In this document: positions 9,160 to 17,962 of the stretch, piece by piece
Layout: the number at the start of each line of letters is the position of its first letter
How positions within the stretch are numbered: position 1 is the first letter of the stretch
Source: Bernardetia sp. ABR2-2B
GTDB taxonomy: Bacteria > Bacteroidota > Bacteroidia > Cytophagales > Bernardetiaceae
Length of the DNA: 64,000 bases
Assembly (NCBI RefSeq): GCF_037126435.1
Contig: NZ_CP147020.1
Coordinates: 1,077,001 to 1,141,000 of the forward strand
Direction: 5' to 3'
Translations under genes and position numbers: made by a program
Notes under the pieces: model-generated
Databases searched by the model: none
Told to the model about the DNA's origin: nothing
The model's input: the letters and a program-made list of their open reading frames with translations, nothing else

Positions 9160-10938
9160 ATGACATTTTTTACTCACTACAAGTCCTCTTTCAACTCTTC
9201 ATTTTTTATTACTGTCCTCATAACTTTTTTTCTCTCTACTTTTTCGGTTTTTGCTCAAGACAGTAATTTACAAGATAGCTCAAAAAACAAGAAAAAAGAC
9301 AAACTACCCCTAAAAGAATTTGTAGTTGATACCCTTTTACAAGAACAAAATGACCGTTCGTTTATAGGAAAATATAGCGATTATTATTTCAACATAAAGG
9401 AACTGAACAAAGGAGTATCAAAGTCTGGAGAATTTATAAATCGACAAACTCCACAGGCTGCCATGGAACATTTTTTATCCTCTTGTAAAGAGAAAGACTT
9501 CCAGTCGGCTGCCTATGTATTGAATCTAAATTTAATTCCAGAGAAAATTCGTACTGAAAAAGCTATTATTCTTGCTGAAAAGCTATACTATGTAATGAAT
9601 AAACGAATTAGCATTAATTGGGACGATTTGCCAGACCGACCAGATGGACAGATTAATCAAGGAAATGCAGGTGATAAATCTATTGCAGGAAAAGCACAAA
9701 AAAGTATTCGTTTTGGCTCTCTTTCCTTAGATGGAAGAACTATTCCTCTACTTTTGGATAGAGTAAAGATAGAAAAAGAAGCTCCTTTATGGGTAATTTC
9801 TGCTAATACAGTTGAGAATATAGAGCTTTTATACGAAGAACATGGTCCTTCACAATTAGATCGTATTGTTCCTAAATGGGGAGAATTCGAAATTTTAGGC
9901 ATACAGGTTTGGAAACTAATTGGTTTGATAGTTTTTGCGCTCTTATGTTATTTGCTTGGAAAATTGATTGCTTTTTTGATAAACAAATTAGTTGCTCAAT
10001 CTGACAAAATTTGGGTAGATGAAATAGGAGATAAAATAGCAACTCCGATTGCACTTGCAACAAGTGTGTTGAGTTTTTATTTTATAATGAACAAATTCCT
10101 TTCTATTTCTGGCTCATTTTCGCCTATTTTCTATGCTGCTATGCTTATTGTTGTGATTGGCTCTTTTACTTGGTTAATTTTGAGAATTATCGAATATGCA
10201 ATTGACAGAATTGCTGAAACACAAGTTGGAGATATTTCAGAAGAGGAAAATTTAGAATCTAGGCGTTATCTGACTCATATTTCAGTTGCTCGTCGTGTCT
10301 TTACTTTCATCATTATTATTGTTGGTGTTGGTCTTGTTCTCTCTCAATTTGAATTTCTTCAGAACTTAGGTATTTCTTTAATGGCTTCGGCTGGTGTAGC
10401 TACGGTTGTTTTGGGTGTTGCAGCACAAAGTACGTTGGGAAACATAATTGCAGGAATGCAGATTGCTATCACAAAACCAGCAAGAATAGGTGATACTATT
10501 TACTTTGAAAGCCAATATGGAATAGTAGAAGATATTCGTTTTACCTATTTGATTATCAAAACTTGGGATGAGAGAAGAGTAATTATTCCCCTAAAACATT
10601 TCATTACTGAACCCTTTGAAAACTGGTCTATGAATGACCCACATCTAATGAAACCAATTATGATTTATACAGATTTTTATATTGATGTAGAAAAAGTAAG
10701 AAGTAAATTTTCAGAGCTTTTGAAAGAATCAGATAATTACGATGAAAAAGAACCACCCAAATTACAAGTAATTGGTAGTTCGAAGGAAGGAATCGAAATG
10801 CGTGCATTGTGTAGTGCAAAAGACCCTTCAACAGCTTGGGATTTGCATTGTGATGTTCGTGAAAAATTATTGAAATATGTAGCCGAGTTAGAAAATGGTG
10901 CTTATCTAGCTAAAGAAAGAATACTAATTCATAAATAG
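9160..10938 (+). CDS. MscS-family mechanosensitive channel
   Basis: A 592-residue channel that would open under membrane tension during osmotic downshock. It has a signal-like N-terminus (about 1-32, ending FAQ), a long extracytoplasmic N-domain, then helices from about 245 to 420. The MscS core is clear: pore-lining helix LMASAGVATVVLGVAAQSTLGNIIAGMQIAI, then the beta domain with IGDTIYFESQYGIVEDIRFTYLIIKTWDERRVIIPLKHF. This is a large-loop MscS subtype, about twice the size of E. coli MscS. The frame stays open after the TAG at 10936 for 45 more codons (see next entry), so the protein may recently have been shortened. Confidence 0.93.
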   Translation: MTFFTHYKSSFNSSFFITVLITFFLSTFSVFAQDSNLQDSSKNKKKDKLPLKEFVVDTLLQEQNDRSFIGKYSDYYFNIKELNKGVSKSGEFINRQTPQAAMEHFLSSCKEKDFQSAAYVLNLNLIPEKIRTEKAIILAEKLYYVMNKRISINWDDLPDRPDGQINQGNAGDKSIAGKAQKSIRFGSLSLDGRTIPLLLDRVKIEKEAPLWVISANTVENIELLYEEHGPSQLDRIVPKWGEFEILGIQVWKLIGLIVFALLCYLLGKLIAFLINKLVAQSDKIWVDEIGDKIATPIALATSVLSFYFIMNKFLSISGSFSPIFYAAMLIVVIGSFTWLILRIIEYAIDRIAETQVGDISEEENLESRRYLTHISVARRVFTFIIIIVGVGLVLSQFEFLQNLGISLMASAGVATVVLGVAAQSTLGNIIAGMQIAITKPARIGDTIYFESQYGIVEDIRFTYLIIKTWDERRVIIPLKHFITEPFENWSMNDPHLMKPIMIYTDFYIDVEKVRSKFSELLKESDNYDEKEPPKLQVIGSSKEGIEMRALCSAKDPSTAWDLHCDVREKLLKYVAELENGAYLAKERILIHK

Positions 10939-11076
10939 GAAACTATAGATAAAAATATTGACAAGAAAACTAAAACTTCTCAAATCAATTCTAAAACTTC
11001 TACTGATGGTGTTTTGAAAAAGGACAAGGAAGAATTTGAGGAAAAAGAAAATGAGAAGGAAAAAGCAAATAGTTAA
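10939..11076 (+). pseudogene. In-frame remnant of the MscS C-terminal tail
   Basis: After the TAG stop of the channel gene the same frame runs 45 codons to a TAA at 11074-11076. The translation is rich in Lys, Glu, Ser and Thr, ending KKDKEEFEEKEN and so on, typical of a charged cytosolic tail. No new start codon with a reasonable context opens it. The simplest reading is a nonsense change that detached a dispensable tail. Readthrough or a sequencing error are alternatives. The remaining 11077-11244 is AT-rich and holds nothing I can name beyond presumed promoter DNA of the next gene. Confidence 0.5.
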
Positions 11077-11244
11077 TCTTCTTTAAGCCTATAATTTTCA
11101 AACTTTTTCTTGTAAAAACTCTTTTCTTATTGTATTTTGACAAACTCAACTTTTAATAGCTTTAAAAATTGAGGTTTATAAAAAATATTTTTTCATCTCG
11201 CTCTTGTTGGTGTTTTTATCCAACTAAAAAAGAAATTACAACTT

Positions 11245-12399
11245 ATGCCAAAAAAAATTCTTATCATAGACGATGAAGCTGCCATTCGTCATACACTCCG
11301 AGATATTTTGGAGTATGAAAAATACGAAATAGATGAAGCCAAAGACGGACAGCAAGGTCTTGATATGTTGCTTATCAATAATTATGATGTAGTTTTGTGC
11401 GACATCAAAATGCCAAAAATGGATGGAATAGAAGTATTACAAAAATCTACTGAGCTAGGTAGAGAAAATGCTTTTATTATGATTTCAGCTCACGGAAACA
11501 TTGAAACTGCTGTCGAATGCACCAAAAAAGGAGCGTTTGATTTTATCGAAAAACCACCTGATTTGAACCGTCTTTTAGTTACAATTCGTAATGCAATGGA
11601 AAAAACAAAGCTTGTTACGGAGACTAAAACGCTAAAGAAAAAAGTGCCTAAAACGATTGATATCATCGGAGAATCACAAGCAATTCATGATGTAAAAGAA
11701 ACTATCGAAAAAGTTGCTCCTACTGATGCTCGTGTAATGATTACTGGACCAAACGGCTCTGGTAAAGAATTGGTTGCTAAGTGGTTACACGAAAAAAGTG
11801 AGCGTTCTTCGCATCTTTTGGTAGAGGTAAACTGTGCTGCCATTCCTGCTGAACTGATAGAAAGCGAACTTTTTGGACACGAAAAAGGCTCTTTTACTTC
11901 AGCTATCAAACAGCGCATTGGCAAATTTGAATTAGCTGACAAAGGGACTTTATTTCTTGATGAAATTGGAGATATGAGTCTTTCAGCACAAGCAAAAGTT
12001 TTACGTGCCTTGCAAGAACACAAAATTACTCGTGTCGGTGGCGACAAAGAGATTAAAGTTGATGTTCGTGTGGTGGCTGCGACAAATAAAAACTTGAAAG
12101 AAGAAATCAAAAATGGAAACTTTAGAGAAGATTTGTACCACCGTTTGGGTGTTATTTTGATAAAAGTTCCTGCTCTCAACGACCGTAGAGATGATATTCC
12201 TCTTTTGGTGGAACACTTTTTAGACCAAATAGCAAATGATTATGGAGAGCCTAAAAAGAAAATCGATTCGGCAGCTCTAAAAGAACTTCAAAAAAATGAC
12301 TGGACAGGAAATATTCGTGAACTTCGAAATGTAGTTGAAAGACTTATCATTATGAGTGGAAAATCAATCACTGCAGATGATGTGAAGAAACATGCTTAG
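11245..12399 (+). CDS. Sigma-54-type response regulator (NtrC family, no HTH)
   Basis: A 384-residue two-component output protein. Receiver domain: residues 1-120 with acidic D9/D10, phospho-acceptor D53 (VVLCDIKMP) and K103 in the FIEKP turn. AAA+ domain: about 140-370 with Walker A GPNGSGKE, Walker B GTLFLDEIGDM and the arginine-rich sensor regions. The sigma-54 contact loop, usually GAFTGA, reads GSFTSA. The protein ends right after the AAA+ lid (ELRNVVERLIIM...ADDVKKHA), so the usual Fis-type DNA-binding domain is absent. It may therefore act without DNA binding or through a partner. No histidine kinase is adjacent. Confidence 0.93.
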   Translation: MPKKILIIDDEAAIRHTLRDILEYEKYEIDEAKDGQQGLDMLLINNYDVVLCDIKMPKMDGIEVLQKSTELGRENAFIMISAHGNIETAVECTKKGAFDFIEKPPDLNRLLVTIRNAMEKTKLVTETKTLKKKVPKTIDIIGESQAIHDVKETIEKVAPTDARVMITGPNGSGKELVAKWLHEKSERSSHLLVEVNCAAIPAELIESELFGHEKGSFTSAIKQRIGKFELADKGTLFLDEIGDMSLSAQAKVLRALQEHKITRVGGDKEIKVDVRVVAATNKNLKEEIKNGNFREDLYHRLGVILIKVPALNDRRDDIPLLVEHFLDQIANDYGEPKKKIDSAALKELQKNDWTGNIRELRNVVERLIIMSGKSITADDVKKHA

Positions 12400-12428
12400 A
12401 ATATAATAACTTTCTATCGTACTAATTA

Positions 12429-12467
12429 ATCCCTATCAGTTAGTTTTAAAAACTAGCTAATAGGGAT
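12429..12467. terminator. Intrinsic terminator after the response regulator
   Basis: A 19-bp stem with two imperfect pairs joins ATCCCTATCAGTTAGTTTT (12429-12447) to its partner ending AATAGGGAT (to 12467). A run of T residues follows on the plus strand. It separates the response regulator from the convergent minus-strand operon. Confidence 0.85.
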
Positions 12468-12507
12468 ATTATTTTTTTTATTGTAAAGAAAAATAATCAT
12501 TTTATTC

Positions 12508-13515
12508 CTACAAACTCCCCTCCCACGAAAAATAATAAAGACAAGGAACAACCCAAGACAAAACCAAGAAAAGTAAGGTAATCTTTTGATAGTTCTTCCA
12601 AAAAGTAGAATAATCTGTTTTCAATTTAGATTTTACTAAACTAAAAATCAGTTGATTTATTAAAAATAGAGCTATAAAAAATAAATTGAAGAAAATAAAA
12701 TAACCTATATAATTATATTTTTGAAAGAAAATATCAAACAAACAAAGATGCGAAGGCAATCCATAAATATATTTTACAAAGAAGAATTTCAAAACATAAA
12801 CGCTCAAAATAATATAAAAAACACCAACTATAAAAAATAGAAAAGCAGAAAAAAGAGACTCTTTTACTCTTTTAGAAATTAAATTGAAGATTAAATAAAT
12901 TCCTAGAACACCTCCAGTAAGAACCCAAATAAAAACTCCTTCATTAATAAAAGTGGAAGAGCTTAGAAAATTGGTAGCATCTATTTCTTGACTAAAAAAG
13001 CTAACACTACAACAAGTTGCAATTAAGTCAGGGTTTATATTCCAAAAATAAAGACACATCAATATAAGTTCGGTACTTACACAAAAAAAAGCAGGAAAAA
13101 CTAAATAATATTTTTGAGGAGTAAGAGGATAGGTGGGTTCTTTTCTATCCAAAAAATGCAAAAACAAAAAACTACTATACACAAACAAACTTCCTATCTT
13201 AAAATAAAGCAGAGGATAACCGTATTGATTTGCTTCTAACGCACCTGTGGCACACATTGCACCACGCAAAAGCGAAGGGATATGCTCATTGATAGTAATC
13301 AAAAAAGCAATCAAGGAAAAACTCTGAAATAAAAGCACTAATTCTAAAACAGCTCCTACCAAAAATGTACGCCTCTCAAGGTTGATTTGAGTTTCATCGT
13401 TACTAGAAATATTCCATTTTCTGATAATACTAGAAACTGTCTTTAAGACCATAAGAAGTAAGAAAAAACAACAGCTTTGAGCCAAAAGTTGAGCAATTAT
13501 CCACGTATCAGTCAT
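12508..13515 (-). CDS. Polytopic membrane protein with conserved Cys motifs
   Basis: A 335-residue integral membrane protein with about eight helices. The open frame extends up to 13617, but that part overlaps nuoJ; ATG 13515 (MTDTWIIAQ) gives a start 34 nt after the nuoJ stop and a membrane-type N-terminus. Notable motifs are LERRTFLV, LLRGAMCATGAL in the first third, and NPDLIATCCSVSF mid-protein, with a vicinal Cys pair. I recall similar GAMC...SCC membrane proteins of unknown function in other anaerobe-related and Bacteroidota lineages, so a redox or metal role is possible but unproven. Downstream of nuoJ in one operon, in the place where nuoK would normally be. Confidence 0.75.
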   Translation of the reverse strand: MTDTWIIAQLLAQSCCFFLLLMVLKTVSSIIRKWNISSNDETQINLERRTFLVGAVLELVLLFQSFSLIAFLITINEHIPSLLRGAMCATGALEANQYGYPLLYFKIGSLFVYSSFLFLHFLDRKEPTYPLTPQKYYLVFPAFFCVSTELILMCLYFWNINPDLIATCCSVSFFSQEIDATNFLSSSTFINEGVFIWVLTGGVLGIYLIFNLISKRVKESLFSAFLFFIVGVFYIILSVYVLKFFFVKYIYGLPSHLCLFDIFFQKYNYIGYFIFFNLFFIALFLINQLIFSLVKSKLKTDYSTFWKNYQKITLLFLVLSWVVPCLYYFSWEGSL

Positions 13516-13549
13516 AATTTTATCATCAAGAAACCTGTTAAACCATTTA

Positions 13550-14068
13550 CTATACTTTCTTTTCTTTTCCCACCAAAACAGCAACTCCAAGGAGAGCAAT
13601 TGTGAGCAAAATCCCACCTAACTCAAAAAATATAATATAATCTGTCAGAAAAAGACGAGCTATTTCATCAAGTGTAGAACTATCTGTATTTGATGAAGTT
13701 TCTCTAATAGGAATAAACTCTGTTAAATTATTTCTAAAAATCCAACTAGAAATTAATAAAACGAATAATATAGAAAGTGAAATACCTGAAATTTTATACT
13801 GCTTATCAGAAATAATTTTTTCATCAGATATTTTATGAACAAACATAATCCCAAACAAAAGCAGAACTACAACTCCACCCACATAAATAGCCAAATGTGT
13901 TGCAGCTACAAAATCAGCTCCTTCCAAAACAAAAAGTGCAGCTACTCCAAGCATCGTAGCCAAAAAAGAAAACGAAGACTTGACAACTTCCTTTTGATAC
14001 CAAACACTCAAAGCACTTAGAATAACGATTATTCCGAAAATGATTTTTAAACCTTTTATGTACTCCAT
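13550..14068 (-). CDS. nuoJ: NADH-quinone oxidoreductase subunit J-like
   Basis: A 172-residue membrane protein with five helices that matches the complex I subunit J (ND6) family. The helix with LEGADFVAATHLAIYVGGVVVLLLFGIMF carries the family's pi-bulge region, and the C-terminal helix EIARLFLTDYIIFFELGGILLTIALLGVAVLV matches the usual end. In complex I this subunit lines the path from the quinone site to the pump modules. No other nuo genes lie nearby: the upstream neighbour is an AAA/nuclease-like protein (11 nt gap) and the downstream one is the Cys-motif membrane protein. It may be a displaced subunit of the cell's only complex I, or a second copy. Confidence 0.9.
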   Translation of the reverse strand: MEYIKGLKIIFGIIVILSALSVWYQKEVVKSSFSFLATMLGVAALFVLEGADFVAATHLAIYVGGVVVLLLFGIMFVHKISDEKIISDKQYKISGISLSILFVLLISSWIFRNNLTEFIPIRETSSNTDSSTLDEIARLFLTDYIIFFELGGILLTIALLGVAVLVGKEKKV

Positions 14069-14079
14069 TTTCTGTTTTT

Positions 14080-15624
14080 CTAAATTTGTTCTACTAAATA
14101 CTCTTTGATTGTTTTTTCGTTACAAGCTACCCCAATGATATAAATTGTTTTACCGTTTTCTTTTTCAGATTTGTATTTTTCTGAATAGTTCTTTTCTTTT
14201 ATTTGCTTGATTGCATTTTGGGCAGTATTATCTACTTTAAATTCTAAAATATAAATGTATTTTTCTGTCTCTACGACGGCATCGATTCTACCTTCCGAGG
14301 TACTTACTTCTGATTGTGTGTAATACCCTAACAAACTGAAAATCAAATGAACAATACTGTGGTAATAACTTTCTTTTTTATCTTCAAAAATTTGATAAGG
14401 AATATCTGCAAAAAGCGCATTGATATAAACAAAGACTTTATCTAACTGATTTTTATCAAAACTTTTCTTTATTTGATATAATAAACTTGTTGTTTCGGTA
14501 GTTTCTTTTTTTGCATATTCGGCTAATAATAGTTGATTCATTGAGTTTTGAACCTCTCTATTAGGATAACCCAAAAGATATATATCAGCCATTAAATGGT
14601 CTTTAATTGTAAAATAACCTGTCTGAAATAATATAGTAACTGGATTCAAGTTAGTAATTTCAAATTTTTCTAGGGCATTTAAACTTGTTTCTATTTCTTC
14701 AATATCATAATATTCATTTTCTGCTAGTAATTTTATCAAAAAAGTAGGTGTTCCTGTTTTAAACCAGTAATTATTAAATTCTTGACTTTTAAAAAAGCTA
14801 AGTACTGAAAATGGATTATAAACCTTGTGTATTCCTCTAAAATTATAACCATTATACCACTCACGCATTTCATCTGTTAATTCCTTTTCTGAAATATTCT
14901 TGTTTTTAGCTATAAGAGTAATATAATCAGAAAAGTAATGTAATATTTCTTTTTCTGTATAGCCTAATAAATCAGAAGCATAATGTTCTAGACTAATATC
15001 ATTCAAATTATTCAAATCCGAAAAAATAGACACTTTGCTAAATCTTGAAACACCTGTCAGAAAAAAGAAACGCAAATGAGGGTCTAAACTTTTGATAGGA
15101 GAATAAAAATTTTTCATTATATCTCTATTTTCTTCTGCAATATGAATTTCATCTTTTCCTAAAAAATCAATAATTGGTTTGTCGTATTCATCAATTAGAA
15201 TGACTACTCGTTCATTAAATTTTTTGTGTAATTTTCTGACTAATTCTTGTAATTGAGTAGTGATAGTTTTTGCTTCTAATGTAATTTCAAACAAACTAGC
15301 ATGATAAAATAGATTCTCTTCAATCGCTTTTTCCAAGCCTAATTTTTTGTAATCTATTTCTGTAAAACTAAAATGCAAAACAGGAAATTTTTTCCATTCA
15401 ATTTTATCTTCAATCCATAAATCATCGAAAAGCTCTCTCTTCCCAGAAAATATCTCTTTTAATGTACTGACTAACAAAGACTTACCAAAACGACGAGGAC
15501 GAGAGAGAAAATAATAACCTGCTCCATCGACCAAATCAAAAATCTTTTCTGTCTTGTCAATATACATAAAGCCACCTGTACGTAGTTTTTCAAAATCTTG
15601 AATGCCTATTGGTAATTTTTTCAT
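14080..15624 (-). CDS. AAA-family ATPase with C-terminal PD-(D/E)XK domain
   Basis: A 514-residue member of the PF09820 AAA plus PF08011 (DUF1703) family, abundant in Bacteroidota as near-paralogues. The N-terminus (LPIGIQDFEKLRTGGFMYIDKT) is diagnostic. Walker A is RPRRFGKSLL near residue 42 and Walker B VVILIDEYDKP near 140. The C-terminal nuclease-like fold shows GRIDAVVET then YILEFK near 460. Function is unknown; the domain pair and the copy number seen in related genomes suggest a selfish or defence-linked role. The gene sits 11 nt before nuoJ and probably drives it as a transcription unit, which suggests insertion upstream of an older pair. Confidence 0.9.
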   Translation of the reverse strand: MKKLPIGIQDFEKLRTGGFMYIDKTEKIFDLVDGAGYYFLSRPRRFGKSLLVSTLKEIFSGKRELFDDLWIEDKIEWKKFPVLHFSFTEIDYKKLGLEKAIEENLFYHASLFEITLEAKTITTQLQELVRKLHKKFNERVVILIDEYDKPIIDFLGKDEIHIAEENRDIMKNFYSPIKSLDPHLRFFFLTGVSRFSKVSIFSDLNNLNDISLEHYASDLLGYTEKEILHYFSDYITLIAKNKNISEKELTDEMREWYNGYNFRGIHKVYNPFSVLSFFKSQEFNNYWFKTGTPTFLIKLLAENEYYDIEEIETSLNALEKFEITNLNPVTILFQTGYFTIKDHLMADIYLLGYPNREVQNSMNQLLLAEYAKKETTETTSLLYQIKKSFDKNQLDKVFVYINALFADIPYQIFEDKKESYYHSIVHLIFSLLGYYTQSEVSTSEGRIDAVVETEKYIYILEFKVDNTAQNAIKQIKEKNYSEKYKSEKENGKTIYIIGVACNEKTIKEYLVEQI

Positions 15625-15683
15625 TTTATTTTTTTTTATTCTTATTTCAAACCAGTCTAGTAAAAATACAAAAAAACATTTCG

Positions 15684-17261
15684 CTATTGCTTCAAATAAC
15701 GTCTTTTATACTTAAATAAATCTGACTTTGTAGGAATGCTTTCATTATGTAATCTATCAACAGCCGTAACTAAATAGGTGTATTTACAGTTTTTTCGAAC
15801 ATTTGGATCGATATAAAAACATTCTTTTTGACGTAAAATAGCTGCAATGTTTTCAGGGTTTTCGATGTCTATTTCTTTTCCATCTTCAAAACGATAGACG
15901 ATAAAATAGGTAGGTTGCTCAAAAGGGTCAGAAGTTTCTTGTGCTTGCCAGTGCAAAACTGCTCCTTTTCTTGAACCTGAAACAGTCAAATTCATTGGAG
16001 GAGGAGGAGGAGTTTGGTCAATCCAAGTCAAAACAGGAGGCAAAGCCTTGAAACGATAAAAATTAGCTTTTAAGGAATCTTGAACATGGGCTGGGTTATC
16101 TTGCAGAAAACGAGAACGATAAAAAATGCTTCCTGCTGCCATTCCTGTTCTTCCTCTCATGATTCTAATCTGTTCACTCATTTCAGAAGGATTATTCCAT
16201 CTTTCATCATATTTATCATTTTGGATTTTATAAACAGCATGTCCGACGTAAATATGTCTTCCAAAACTATTTTCTTGCCACCAGTTGAGCATACTTTGAT
16301 AAGGAACAGCACTAGATTTTGTGCTAAAATAAACCTGTGGAGCTAAATAATCTATCCAACCACGTTGCAACCAAAGGCGAGTATCGGCATGTAAATCATC
16401 ATAGGCAGAAATTCCTTTTGTTTCTGAACCTTTTTCATCTTTGCTTTGATTGCGCCAAACAGCACACGGACTGATTCCAAATTTAATATAAGGCTTAATA
16501 TTTTTGATAGCCAAAGCTGTTTCTTTTATGAATGTATCAATGTTATTTCTGCGCCATTCTTCTATTGTTTCGAAGTTTTCTCCGTATTTTTTGAATGTTT
16601 CGGTGTCATCATAAGCTCCTGCATCTGGATAAGGATAAAAATAATCATCCAAATGAACGCCATCAATATCATAACGCATCACTACTTCAATAATAATTTC
16701 TCGTACAAATTCTCTTGCATCAGGCTCACCAGGATTAAAAACTAAACTGTTTCCAGCTCTCATAAACCACTCTGGGTGTAGCTTTGTAATATGATTTTCT
16801 GGTAAATCTATCTTTGCATTTACATTTATGACAGCACGAAAAGGATTAAACCACGCATGAAACTCCATTGACTTTTTGTGCGTTTCTTCTATCATAAAAA
16901 CTAAAGGGTCATAAAAAGGCATTGGCATTTGCCCTACTTTTCCAGTCAAAACTGATGACCAAGGTTCTCGTACGGAGGGATAAAGTGCATCTCCAGAAGG
17001 ACGAACTTGTACGATAAGCGCATTTAAGTTATTTTGAGAATGCGTTTTTACTAAACTAACAAACTCTTCTCTTTGAGCTTTTGAATTTAGATTTGATTTA
17101 GAAGGGAAATCAATATTTCCTACACTAGCAACCCAAACAGCTCTAAATTCTCTTTTTGGAGAAGGATTTAATAACAAATCTTGAGAAAAAGCAGTTTGAT
17201 AAGTAAATAGAAAAATAAATAAGGAAAGGAACGAAATTTTCATTTTTGGAATAGAATTCAT
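15684..17261 (-). CDS. Secreted glycoside-hydrolase-like protein (GHL10)
   Basis: A 525-residue exported enzyme of the GHL10 family (PF02638). The signal peptide ends FSQ; ATG 17261 or the ATG six codons later (17243) could both serve. The TIM-barrel domain opens with REFRAVWVASVGNIDFPSK and contains NALIVQVRPSGDALYPS, the FHAWFNPFRA strand, DGVHLDDYFYPYP with paired acids, and WIDYLAPQVYFS. A fibronectin-like module follows from about residue 420 (PPPPMNLTVSGSRKGAVLHW). Relatives act on cell-wall or other glycans, in some cases as glycosidases on denuded peptidoglycan strands. It is monocistronic. Substrate is inference. Confidence 0.9.
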   Translation of the reverse strand: MNSIPKMKISFLSLFIFLFTYQTAFSQDLLLNPSPKREFRAVWVASVGNIDFPSKSNLNSKAQREEFVSLVKTHSQNNLNALIVQVRPSGDALYPSVREPWSSVLTGKVGQMPMPFYDPLVFMIEETHKKSMEFHAWFNPFRAVINVNAKIDLPENHITKLHPEWFMRAGNSLVFNPGEPDAREFVREIIIEVVMRYDIDGVHLDDYFYPYPDAGAYDDTETFKKYGENFETIEEWRRNNIDTFIKETALAIKNIKPYIKFGISPCAVWRNQSKDEKGSETKGISAYDDLHADTRLWLQRGWIDYLAPQVYFSTKSSAVPYQSMLNWWQENSFGRHIYVGHAVYKIQNDKYDERWNNPSEMSEQIRIMRGRTGMAAGSIFYRSRFLQDNPAHVQDSLKANFYRFKALPPVLTWIDQTPPPPPMNLTVSGSRKGAVLHWQAQETSDPFEQPTYFIVYRFEDGKEIDIENPENIAAILRQKECFYIDPNVRKNCKYTYLVTAVDRLHNESIPTKSDLFKYKRRYLKQ

Positions 17262-17398
17262 TTTTATACAAAAAACAAGTAAACTTTATTCAAAGGTATT
17301 ACATTATTTCCAATTCTGTTTTTTGAGTTTTGTCAATTTTCTTTATTTCGAAGTCATTTTACATTAATTTACCTTTCAAATTTTAAAAAAATACAATT

Positions 17399-17812
17399 AT
17401 GGAATACAAAAACCCACTTCAACTTATCGATAACCTTGTCGGACAAGCCAATGAATACCTTACTAATCAGATGGTTATTAGTCGCCCTGCCGTGAATGTT
17501 TCAGAAACTGACGACTCTTATTGCGTTCAACTTGCAGCTCCTGGGCTAAAAAAAGAAGACTTTGAAATTGACCTTTCCGAAGGGAATCTAACTATTTCAG
17601 CCAACAAAGGACACGAGACAACAGCTTCTACTGGAAAGAAATTTACTCGTAGAGAATATAGCTTTTCGCAGTTTAAACGCACTTTTTCGCTACCTTCTCA
17701 CGTCAATACGGACAAAGTGGCAGCAAAATATGAAGACGGAATTTTGGAAATAATTTTGCCATTCATTAAGCAAGAAACACAATCAGAAGTTCGTAAAGTA
17801 AAAATTGATTAG
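17399..17812 (+). CDS. Small heat shock protein (Hsp20)
   Basis: A 137-residue alpha-crystallin-type holdase that keeps unfolding proteins soluble for the ATP-dependent chaperones. The alpha-crystallin domain spans about residues 30-130, from RPAVNVSETDDSYCVQLAAPGLKKEDFEIDL to VAAKYEDGILEIILPF, which is the conserved A-x-x-x-n-G-v-L strand. The C-terminal I-x-I-like anchor is weak (VRKVKID). It starts at ATG 17399 after a very AT-rich leader and is followed by a dnaJ-like gene, so the pair looks like a stress cluster, although a hairpin stands between them. Confidence 0.95.
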   Translation: MEYKNPLQLIDNLVGQANEYLTNQMVISRPAVNVSETDDSYCVQLAAPGLKKEDFEIDLSEGNLTISANKGHETTASTGKKFTRREYSFSQFKRTFSLPSHVNTDKVAAKYEDGILEIILPFIKQETQSEVRKVKID

Positions 17813-17819
17813 ACATTTT

Positions 17820-17860
17820 AAACCTCGTTGAGCGTTAAATTTGAACCTCAACGATGGTTT
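17820..17860. terminator. Terminator hairpin after hsp20, relative of the CGTTGAG repeat
   Basis: AAACC-t-CGTTGAG-c-GTT pairs with AAC-CTCAACG-at-GGTTT around an AAATTTG loop, giving about 15 base pairs, then TTTTAATTT. The core arms CGTTGAG/CTCAACG recall the repeats at 5682 and 48847. It starts 8 nt after the hsp20 stop and probably ends that transcript. Confidence 0.75.
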
Positions 17861-17962
17861 TAATTTATAAATTCATAAAGACGAATAAATAGTTAATTTT
17901 CTGAATATCTTTTTATTAATTTTTCAAACTACTAGAATATCGAATATCACTAGCAACTAATT

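Noticed and set aside
10936-10938. Pyrrolysine or other recoding of TAG in the MscS gene
   Set aside because: Bacteroidota use TAG as a normal stop and nothing in the window suggests recoding; nonsense mutation is simpler.
12508-13617. Extended start of the Cys-motif membrane protein at 13617
   Set aside because: The first 34 codons overlap nuoJ and have no membrane-protein character; ATG 13515 fits better.
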